NCBI GenBank assembly: GCA_000442015.1
Contig: KE560395.1
Coordinates: 1 to 31,812 of the forward strand
Direction: 5' to 3'
DNA: 31,812 nucleotides
DNA from: Rozella allomycis CSF55
Taxonomy: Eukaryota > Rozellomycota
A model generated the notes under the pieces. The model ran no database searches. It was given only the letters and a program-made list of their open reading frames with translations, and was not told the DNA's origin. Shown one piece after another: positions 22,635 through 30,889 of this stretch; within the stretch, counting starts at the first letter, position 1; each line of letters starts with the position of its first letter. Position numbers and translations under genes: made by a program.

Positions 22635-23296
22635 ATGTCTGCAACTTGCCAAAAAGGTTTCATTCGAGCAGCATGCATTCTGCAACGAAATCCCATTATC
22701 ATGACACCCCCAAATCCGCTGGAATGGACGTATCGAATATTTGAAGAACAACAAAGGTTCGCTGAAAGCCGTGGCACTCTGTTCGTGCATGGTTCGTCCA
22801 TTAAACAAGGACCTCAAGATTTACTGCCTATAACGGAAATGGAAGCAGAGTCCATTTCTCAAGCACCATTCGAAGAGCCGCCAAAGATTGACGAAAATCC
22901 TAATGATTCTAATTTAAAATCATTACAAAGAAAATTGAACAGGAATCTTTATTTTGTGACTAGAAATATTGAATCGGGTGGTTGGACTTTTCCTAGTGAA
23001 GAAATTTCAATTGTTAAACCAGAGAAAGGCCTGCATGAGGTAAGGTTTCTTTGTTGATAGAATAGGTTTCCATTGATGCTGTTAACAATGTTTGTGATAA
23101 AGAGAGTGCAACATTTTTTCATATGGGTAGGGAGCCTCTGGCACAGTTTAATGAGAACATCTTTTATTTCAAGTCACAAATTTTGAGAGGCAAGTTTGCA
23201 CCCAAGGTTCAAGAATATGCATGGTTGACAAAAGAAGAGCTGGAAGAAAATATAGATAAGAATGTGTATAATGCTGTAGAAAGTATAATAAATTAA
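22635..23296 (+). CDS. MRPL46: Mitochondrial large-subunit ribosomal protein mL46
   Basis: Component of the mitochondrial large ribosomal subunit with a Nudix-like fold. The ATG at 22635 gives MSATCQKGFIRAACILQR, an amphipathic, basic leader that fits mitochondrial import. This is followed by FEEQQRFAESRGT, LYFVTRN, SGGWTFPSEE, HMGREPLAQFNENIFYFKSQ and EYAWLTKEELEENI, the pattern shared by MRPL46 proteins. One 26-nt intron lies after the residues GLHE. Total length is 211 residues, somewhat shorter than human MRPL46. The gene is divergent from PI4K with 94 bp between start codons, so the two likely share a promoter. Together with the Era-like GTPase it shows that the organism keeps a translating mitochondrion. 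Confidence 0.85.
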
Positions 23297-23491
23297 GTGA
23301 TTTTTCTCTTTTTCTTTCTGGTGTCATTAATTGAACCATTAAAAAGCTATTCAGCTCGCTTTTAGTAATTATGAAGAAAAAATCTCAGATAGACATGATT
23401 CAAATGTTTTACTATTTTTAATTGCCTTCAAAAATTATTGGCTACCCAAGCCCCTGATCACCGACGTTTGTTTCATAAACATCAGAGGTAA
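23297..23491. other. Intergenic region, mL46 to Ndfip-like
   Basis: 195 bp between two plus-strand genes. I see no RNA gene, repeat or ORF in it. It presumably holds the mL46 3' end and the Ndfip-like promoter. Confidence 0.5.
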
Positions 23492-24180
23492 ATGAATGCA
23501 CACACGACGGATTTATATACTCCAGTAACTTTTAAATAATCTATAAACGAGGTCCCGACAAGTGAAATCCCCGAAACATCCACGCACCAAGAAACCGCAC
23601 AACCTATGGCGCCCACTTCCAAAGACGCAGTATTTGTAAATATTCCAGCGAAGCCAAGTCCCGAAAACTCAGTAAAGCTTGATGCCACTGGAGAGATACC
23701 ACCAGTAAGCATAAATTTGGTTGTTAATGTAGACTTATGAATCAGTGGCTACAGATGCTGTTCCACCTTATACAGAACCTACAATTAATATTAATTTAGT
23801 CTCTGAAGAAATGCGAGGTAATATTTGTTGTGTTGTTTGATCAAGATCTTGTTGATGGCTATCCAGTCGGACATCCAGTGACGTTTCTAGTGTCATTTTT
23901 CATATCAGTGTTTTTCCAGACAATTGGATTTGTAATGTCTTTTGTTATGGCATCTGACCATTCAGGCCGCTTTGGATCATTAGCTGGGTTTGGGTTGAAT
24001 TTGGTGTTGATGGTTGTAAGTGATTACAAAAGCTTTTTTGGTGATGATAATGCCATGATATTCTTGAATTCTTTTATTGGTATATTTGGATTACTGATTA
24101 TGGTGTTTTCTATTCGCAGATATATTTCTATGAGGAAACTCGTTTGCAATCCGGTTTCGCCACAAGCTGAAAATGTCTAG
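23492..24180 (+). CDS. Ndfip/Bsd2-like adaptor for NEDD4-family ubiquitin ligases
   Basis: Ndfip and yeast Bsd2 are Golgi/endosomal membrane proteins that recruit Nedd4/Rsp5 through PPxY motifs. Four exons with introns of 27, 28 and 28 nt give 201 residues. The N-terminal half is Pro/Thr/Ser-rich and cytosolic, with IPPTYES (a true PPxY) and a second proline-tyrosine site, VPPYTE. The C-terminal half has the conserved DGYPVGHPVTFLVSFFISV, then RFGSLAGFGLNLVLMVV, and a third hydrophobic stretch (FLNSFIGIFGLLIMVFSI) before a basic end. Thus three membrane segments, as in the family. The PPTY motif is formed only when the second intron is removed. It lies in a plus-strand run with mL46 upstream and MFE-2 downstream. 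Confidence 0.85.
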
Positions 24181-24401
24181 TAAAAAGTTATTCGATCTGT
24201 TCACAATAACGGGTCATAGTTATGTTGCATAAATAAATCGCCCTAGTCTTTTATAGTAAATGCTACAAGTTAGATCTAAAGTTTCATTTTTATTAAGCAT
24301 CGTTGATATCATTAAATTAGCATAGCTATGCGTATACAAAATTAATTAATTCTTTCAAAGTTTGAAAGACCAATTATCCAATTAAACCCTGGTCAAAATC
24401 A
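24181..24401 (+). promoter_or_regulatory. Upstream region of MFE-2 with two perfect palindromes
   Basis: 221 bp without a gene, between the Ndfip-like stop and the MFE-2 ATG. It contains GCATAGCTATGC at 24320-24331 (12-bp perfect palindrome) and CTTTCAAA-G-TTTGAAAG at 24352-24368, about 33 bp before the ATG. Either could be a dimeric transcription-factor site; I cannot assign one. Confidence 0.4.
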
Positions 24402-27400
24402 ATGACTGAACTTTCCTTTCAAGGACGTGTAGCAATTATCACTGGCGCAGGCGGTGGTCTCGGCCGCACCTACGCGCACCTGCTAGCATCTCGTGGAGCG
24501 AGCATTGTCGTGAATGATTTGGGGGTGACTCGCAGCGGGTCAGGGCACTCATCCAATGCAGCGGATGTTGTAGTTTCTGAAATTGTGAAGAATGGGGGCA
24601 AGGCTGTTGCAAACTATGATTCTGTTGAGGATGGCGACAAGATTGTTGCGTGTGCATTGAAAGCGTTTGGGAGGATTGATATAGTGATTAACAATGCGGG
24701 GTAAGAGGATGGGATGTTTGGGAGTAGGATATTGAGAGACAAGAGTTTTGCCAAGATGAGTGATGAGGACTGGGATCTGGTGTATCGTGTGCATGTGAGG
24801 GGCAGTTATAAGGTGACCAAGGCTGCGTGGCCGCATTTGATGAAGCAAAAGTATGGGAGGTATGGTTGATGGGTGGTTGTTAGTAGGATTATAATGACGT
24901 CGAGTGCCGCTGGGATTTATGGGAACTATGGGCAAGCTAATTATAGTGCGGGTAGGTGTTGTTTGGAGGTTTTATTGTAGCTAAAGCGGCGTTGGCTAGT
25001 TTTGGGTTTACATTGGCGAGAGAGGGGGCACGAAATAATGTTTATACGAATATTATTGCACCGTTGGCGGCATCGAGGATGACTGAGAGTGTGTTGCCGC
25101 CTGAGTTGCTAGCTGCATTGAAGCCTGAATTTGTGGCGCCAGTTGTTGGATGGCTGTGTCATGAGAAGAGTGAGGAGAATGGAGGGTTGTTTGAGTTGGG
25201 AGCGGGGTATGTTGGCAAGTTGAGATGGGAGAGAAGCAAAGGGGTGCTGTTGAAGACTGATGAGAGTTTGACGCCTGCAGCTGTTGGCGCCAAGATTGAA
25301 GAGGCTATGAATTTTAAGAATGTGGAGTATCCAACTGCGATAACTGATACTGATTGGGTAGGATTGGCGGAAAAGGCCAGGGAATTGAAGAGGAATGAGA
25401 GTAGGGAGGATATGAGGTTTGATGGAAGAGTGGTGATTGTTACTGGAGCAGGAGCGGGTATTGGCAGATGTTATGCATTGATGTTTGGAAGATTGGGAGC
25501 AAGTGTTGTGGTGAATGATTTGGGCGTGAGTACAACAGGACAGGGAAGCAGTTCAAGAGCTGCAGATAAAGTTGTTGAAGAGATTAAAGGCTTTGGTGGA
25601 AAGGCTGTAGCTAATTATGATTCAGTTGAAGAAGGGGAGAAGATTGTTGATACGGCAATTAAATCGTTTGGAAGGGTTGATGTTGTCATTAATAATGCTG
25701 GGATATTGAGAGACAAGAGTTTTATGAGGATGAGTGATGAAGATTGGGATTTGGTGCAAAGAGTGCATGTGAGAGGTAGTTTTAAAGTGGCTAAAGCGGC
25801 ATGGCCATTTATGATTAAGCAAAAGTATGGAAGAATAGTGAATACAGCATCAGCGGTTGGATTATATGGAAATTTTGGACAAGCTAATTACAGTGCGGGT
25901 AAAGTGGAGTTTATTTATATATTTAATAGCAAAGTTGGCGTTGGTTGGGATGAGTAACACTTTGGCGCAAGAAGGAAGTAGATTTAATATTAAAGTGAAT
26001 ACTGTGGCACCAAATGCAGGTACCAGAATGACAGGTAAAGAATTTTAAAGAAGATTAATAGCAACGATATTGCCACCAGAGATAGTGGAAGCATTGAAGC
26101 CTGATTTTGTAGCGCCGTTTGTTGGATATTTAGCCAATGAAAAGAATGAAGTTAGTGGAGGTGTGTTTGAAGTTGGATCAGGATGGATATCAAGAGTTAG
26201 ATGGCAGAGAAGCAGGGGAGTAGCATTTCCCATAAGGAATGGATTTAGTATTGAGCAAGTTGCATCCAAGTGGAAAGAGATTGTTGATTTTAAGAGTGTT
26301 GATTATCCAACTAATCCAACTGAGTCTCTTTCAATGATGATATCAAGTGTAGAGAATGTTAACAAACCAAGTGACAAGACTGATGATAAAGCAATTGATA
26401 AGACTACTGTTAAGAGTGTGAATGTGGAAGAGATAAGAAAAGTAGAGTTGCCAATATTTGATTATAAATTGAATCAAGAGATTGTTATTTTGTATAATTT
26501 GAGTGTTGGAGCTAAAAGAAAAGATTTAAAGTATACGTTTGAGTTGTCTGATGGATTTTCAGCTGTTCCTTCAATTGGAGTGATACCAGGGTTTCTGTCA
26601 TCGTTTAGTGTTCCATTGGATAAATATTTACCACCGTTTAATCCAATGATGTTATTGCATGGAGAACAATATTTAGAAATTGTTGGGAATGTTCCAATTA
26701 AAGGAGAAATGAAATCTCAATCTAAAATAGTTGATGTTGTTGATAAAGGGAAAGCAACAGCAGTGTTAATAAAGACAATAACAAAAGATGAGAATGGAAA
26801 TGTTTTATTTGTTAGTGAATCTACTAGTTATATTTTAGGCTTAACAAAATTAAATGTTGGAAAGAAATGGTCAGTTGAAAGACCATCAGCTGCAATATCT
26901 GATAATCATCCACCTAATCGTTCACCTGATTTTGTTTCAAAGGATTTTATTCCAGAAACACAAGCAGATTTGTATCGTTTATTAGTTGATAAGAATCCAC
27001 TTCATGTTGATCCCTTAATGTCTTCTTTAGCTGGATTTGATCAACCTATTTTGCATGGGTTGTGTACATTTGGTTATTCAACTAGAATGATTCTTGAAGC
27101 GTTTAATTTAAATTCAAATCAAATTAAATCAATCAAAGTTAGATTCAATAAACATGTTTTCCCTGGTGAAACAATTCAAACTGAAATGTGGAAAGTTGAA
27201 AATAAAATCATCTTTCAAGTCAAAGTCTTGGAAAGAAATGTGTTCGCTATAACAAATGCTGCTATTGAATTAAAAGATTCTTCTTTTCCAAAATTAATTG
27301 CTTCTTTTTCTTCTTTCAAATCAATTCCCTTGTTAAAAAGTTTAAAGTTAAATTCTGATTTAGCCAAAGTAAGTTTATCTTTCTATTTCAACTAGTTGAA

Positions 27401-27674
27401 GTCTTCTTTTCAATTTGATGTTATTGATAATTATGGATGTGTGTTTCCTGTTAGTCTTATTCTTAAATCAAATCCTTGTTTTAGTTTATCTCAAGTTAAC
27501 AACCCTGATTTAACCATTCGTGTTTACGATGATGACTTTGTTGATCTCCTTACTGGTAAATATTCCCCTCAAATTGCCCTCTTCAATTCTAAAATTAAAT
27601 TAACCGGTGATTTCACCGCCATTGCTAAATTGGAAAAAGTATTCAAAGTGTTAAAGAATACTGCCAAGCTTTAA
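24402..27674 (+). CDS. FOX2: Peroxisomal multifunctional enzyme type 2 (SDR-SDR-hydratase-SCP2)
   Basis: Carries out the hydration and 3-hydroxyacyl-CoA dehydrogenation steps of peroxisomal beta-oxidation. Seven exons (introns 27, 27, 29, 31, 27 and 27 nt) give 1,034 residues. SDR domain 1 starts [21 protein letters not shown] and has NNAG and NYSAAK. SDR domain 2, near residue 310, has [16 protein letters not shown] and, across a splice site, NYSAAK. Both keep the catalytic Ser-Tyr-Lys set. The MaoC-type enoyl-CoA hydratase 2 domain has the signature [13 protein letters not shown] and [13 protein letters not shown]. After the last intron comes an SCP2 sterol-carrier domain ([16 protein letters not shown]). 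The protein ends in AKL, a PTS1 peroxisomal signal. Two SDR domains are the fungal plan; an SCP2 tail is the animal plan. The 5' part of the gene is visibly more GC-rich than the 3' part. Confidence 0.95.
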
Positions 27675-27740
27675 TTGAATTAAATAAACATTAATGTGTG
27701 ATTTTAACCCTTAAAAGTCATTTATTTTAATGTTTAGTGT

Positions 27741-27917
27741 TTAAACTGAAAAGTAATTGATACTGGAATACAATACCATCATCCCTCCAATCATAAATAT
27801 TCCATTGCAAATACACTTTTCCCATGGCTCCAACATGTACAATCCCGTTGTCAACTCGTATTGATAGTATTTCACTTTCATATACTCTATCATTCTCTTA
27901 TATGTACCCATAAACAT
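27741..27917 (-). CDS. SPTSSA: Serine palmitoyltransferase small subunit (SPTSSA-like), 58 aa
   Basis: Small activating subunit of serine palmitoyltransferase, the first enzyme of sphingolipid synthesis, in the ER membrane. The ORF runs from the ATG at 27917 to TAA at 27741 without an intron. After a 16-residue N-terminus comes KYYQYELTTGLYMLEPWEK, closely matching the SPTSSA core (YYQY, then LYMLEPWE). A single hydrophobic helix follows (CNGIFMIGGMMVLYSSINYF). Length is slightly shorter than human SPTSSA (71 residues). It is convergent with MFE-2 (66 bp between stops) and divergent from SERINC, which is also linked to serine-derived lipids. It is below the size most gene finders report. An overlapping frame on the same strand is also open but has no recognisable match. 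Confidence 0.85.
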   Translation of the reverse strand: MFMGTYKRMIEYMKVKYYQYELTTGLYMLEPWEKCICNGIFMIGGMMVLYSSINYFSV

Positions 27918-28214
27918 TAATACCTTTTACCAATAATTGGATTAAATGCGCCACATTCACTTCAAATTGTTTATTCGTTTTAAACTTACGATCAAAGTTT
28001 GAACTTTGAAGTATGATAAATTAACGATAACCAATGCTTCTTCTTCATTTGGTCTTTTATCAGTTTTTAGTAAAAATGAGATCGAAAATGCGATGTGTTA
28101 TTTCATGACTTATCTAGGTAACTAATAATGAATAGCGTCTAGAGACGCCCAAAATTGGATTAATTCATTGGTATTCACAGTATATATCTGGTCATCAACT
28201 CTGCGCCACAAATA
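27918..28214. promoter_or_regulatory. Divergent upstream region, SPT small subunit / SERINC
   Basis: 297 bp between divergent start codons. It contains short open stretches on the minus strand but none joins into a gene using GTA...AG splicing. I treat it as a shared promoter region. Confidence 0.4.
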
Positions 28215-29487
28215 ATGGCTTGCGTCGCTTCGTTAGCTTCCTGTTGTCTCGCTGATGCAGGTAATCCATAAAAACAATTAAAATTCAGCATGCTGTGCTG
28301 CATCGGGTACAATAAAATGCTGCTGCAAAGCAGTCCCATGCTCCAAAGTAATCAGCACAAAACTCATCTATACCGGCGGTTTCATAGTCTCCACCATAAT
28401 TGCCTACATTCTAAACACATCGGGCTCCAACATACTGCTGAAAATGCCCAACAACACATGCACGTCGACACAATGTTTACTAATGTTTGAATACTTTTCC
28501 GTCCTCAAGATAAGTTTCGCGCTGGTAATGTATCATGCCATATTGGCGCTGTTTCTGCTTGGCGCCAAGAATACGGACGATCCCCGCAGCCATTTGCAGA
28601 ATGGGTTTTGGCCTCTGAAATTGTTGATGTGGGTTGGGCTGGTAATAGGCTCGTTCTTTATCCAAGATGCGTTTTTCGAGAAATACTGGATTGCGGCGGT
28701 TGTCTTTAGTGCCGTGTTTATCATCCTGCAGGCGATCATCCTGGTCGACTTTGCGTGCTCGTGGGCTGAGGATTGGGTCGGCAAGTACGAAATGTCCGAC
28801 AGCAATATGTACAAGTATCTGCTACTGGGGTCGACTTTTGTGCTGTATACGTTTAATTTTGTGGTGACTGTGCTACTGTACGTGTATTATACGAAGAATG
28901 AGGGGTGCGGTATTAATTCGTTTTTTGTGACGATGAATCTGATTCTGATGGTCGCTGTGTCGGTTGCGTCGGTGAACCCGAAAATACAAGAGATCAACTC
29001 GCGGTCGGGACTGCTGCAGGCTGCTATGATTGGGGCTTATAATGTGTATTTGGTGGCGAGTGCTGTAACGGAAGATCCGGACGGAAAATGTGGGTCGATT
29101 ACGACCAGCAGTGACGAAAGTGTGGCTACTCTGATGACGTATCTTGGATTGCTGTTTACGTTCCTGTCGTTGGGATACGCTGCTTTTTCGACGGGCTCTT
29201 CGGATGTGTTCCACAAACAAGATTCTGAGAGCAACGCCGATGAGGTTGAAATCGAATACAATTTTTCGTTTTTTCATTTTGCTTTTGTACTGGCGGCGTT
29301 TTATATGGCGGCTGTGATCACCGATTGGGGGTATCCGACGCTGGTGGAAGGGAATACGTTTGTTATTAAGAATAATTATGCGCCGGTTTGGGTCAAGATT
29401 TGTATGAGCTGGCTCACGTCGCTGTTGTATCTTTGGACTCTTGTCGCACCGTTGATTCTCAAGGATAGGGATTTTGGATATATATGA
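28215..29487 (+). CDS. SERINC: SERINC family membrane protein (Tms1-like)
   Basis: SERINC/Tms1 proteins are multi-pass membrane proteins associated with serine-derived lipids and lipid scrambling; their biochemical role is still debated. Two exons are joined by a 28-nt intron (28261-28288), giving 414 residues. The N-terminus is cysteine-rich (MACVASLASCCLADAACCAA, then KCCCKAVPCSK), as in the family. Motifs include LLMFEYFSVLKISFALVMYH, NGFWPLKLLMWV, FCS-like DFACSWAEDWV, and the SDEVEIEYNFSFFHF-type region before the last helices (here NADEVEIEYNFSFFHF), ending TDWGYPTL and WVKICMSWLTSLLYLW. About ten hydrophobic segments are visible. Coding GC is clearly higher than in most neighbours, especially the minus-strand genes. 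Confidence 0.95.
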
Positions 29488-29576
29488 CTATCTTCTGATG
29501 ATATTCCGTTAATTCAGTAATAAATTTTTTGTATAGTAAATAAACTTAAAATATGATGTACTTGAATCTCTTTTAT

Positions 29577-30602
29577 TTAGACGGCATCGGTAATTATAAT
29601 TTGACGGATCTGCCCAGTGGTTGGAGATTTGATAGTCCATTCCTTGTTGATAACTTCTAGATTGAGTTTTCCACAATTGTTGCGCTTGATCTTTACGAGA
29701 TCAAAGTTGCATAAATAGCATTTGGAACTGGTGTTTGAGATGAAGACGGTTGAATCGCCAATATTTATATCCAATTTCCATATTTGGGGCTTGCGCTTTG
29801 GAACACAATTCTTTCTGCGCCCTTCTCTGTCATCGATTGTAAGGCAAAGGTCCTCCAAATCAGTAGATTTTGGATCTAAGAGAATAGCATTCACTTGATA
29901 GTCAGTATCTCCCACAGGTGATTTCAATAACAATTTTTTCAAGTATGGTGCTTCAGGTTTCGTGAACAAGTCTCCCTGTTTTCTCCAGAAATACGCCCCT
30001 TCGATTTCTATTCTTTTCTGAAATATATTAATTGGTACAGATACAAGCCTAAGAGCATTCTTTTGGGCGTCTTTGAATTGAATGGACCAAGCTTTGTTTA
30101 CAGGCACAATTTTCAGTTTCTCACAGCTCTTTCCTTGCTTCTTTTTTGTTAATTTCATTGTGTTGCATAAGCAGAAAGTGCTTGATTTTCCCGTCTTGGA
30201 GTTTTTCAGAACAGTTGAAACAGTCGCTGTGTTATGTGATTTGACATCGAGATTCCAGATACCGCTTTTGCCTACAGTATCACATAGAGTTTTATTCTGA
30301 GATTGCGCCTTTGAACTTAGACAATAAGCTTTCCCTGGTGCATCAAACGTGGAGTTGGGAAAAACAAGAAATGTACTGATCACATGCCAGGAGACCTTGT
30401 ATGACCATTTGACAATATCAGATGTGTTTGCTACGCATGAAGACATTAGAGTATCATTAAAACGTTCCATTCTATTCAAATATAATCCTTTAGTTTCTTG
30501 GCAAATTAATGAAGAGTCATCAATTGGCGTTGTATACTTGGTGCTTTCTGCAGACACAATACATATCAGAGCCAAGAGGCAGGAATATAGGAATGAAATC
30601 AT
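29577..30602 (-). CDS. Secreted protein with two tandem five-cysteine repeats, unknown family
   Basis: Intronless, 341 residues. The ATG at 30602 opens a clear signal peptide (MISFLYSCLLALICIVSA, likely cut before ES). Several N-glycosylation sequons are present (NDT, NTS, NST, NKT). Residues about 92-190 and 251-341 are repeats of one another. Cysteines 94, 107, 144, 146 and 160 in the first match 253, 266, 295, 298 and 310 in the second. Shared landmarks are CLS/CLT, IWNLD/IWKLD, CLCN/YLCN, and CEKLKIVPVNKAWSI/CGKLNLEVINKEWTI. No transmembrane segment follows the signal. I recognise no named family; beta-rich extracellular domains are likely. It is convergent with SERINC and head-to-head with the F-box gene. 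Confidence 0.8.
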   Translation of the reverse strand: MISFLYSCLLALICIVSAESTKYTTPIDDSSLICQETKGLYLNRMERFNDTLMSSCVANTSDIVKWSYKVSWHVISTFLVFPNSTFDAPGKAYCLSSKAQSQNKTLCDTVGKSGIWNLDVKSHNTATVSTVLKNSKTGKSSTFCLCNTMKLTKKKQGKSCEKLKIVPVNKAWSIQFKDAQKNALRLVSVPINIFQKRIEIEGAYFWRKQGDLFTKPEAPYLKKLLLKSPVGDTDYQVNAILLDPKSTDLEDLCLTIDDREGRRKNCVPKRKPQIWKLDINIGDSTVFISNTSSKCYLCNFDLVKIKRNNCGKLNLEVINKEWTIKSPTTGQIRQIIITDAV

Positions 30603-30889
30603 GGATGAAAGACGAATTCGGATAAATGACGGATATTTTAACCGTTACTTAGAAGAAAATCCTCCGATTGGTGAATGGTAGGAACAATTGCTGAATTGAT
30701 AGTTTAAATTCATTTTCAGGTAATTATTTCTAGATTAAGCACTCTTTTGGTAAAATTCAATAGATTTGATNAGGTTTGAATTCGATTTCAGATAATTATT
30801 TCTAGATTAAGCACTGTTTTGGTAAAATTCAATAGATTTGATGTTTGTATTACGTAAATTTCTATCAGATTGGATTTGGACCCTGGTAG
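30603..30889. promoter_or_regulatory. Divergent promoter of the two secreted-protein genes
   Basis: 287 bp in the assembly, about 215 bp after allowing for the junction repeat at 30771. AT-rich; no recognised motif. It separates two head-to-head genes whose products both start with signal-like segments. Confidence 0.45.
30701..30841. repeat. Assembly junction repeat around n at 30771
   Basis: About 70 bp on each side in the shared upstream region of the two secreted-protein genes. The true distance between them is therefore probably about 215 bp. Confidence 0.9.

Noticed and set aside
24439-24935. Long open frames antisense to MFE-2
   Set aside because: They lie opposite a strongly conserved SDR domain and show no family match; they are shadows of its GC-rich codon use.
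28480-29277. Open frames antisense to or in other frames of SERINC
   Set aside because: No recognisable motifs; SERINC explains the sequence.
30349-30681. Plus-strand ORF opposite the secreted cysteine-repeat gene
   Set aside because: The minus strand shows a signal peptide and an internal repeat; the plus frame shows nothing recognisable.
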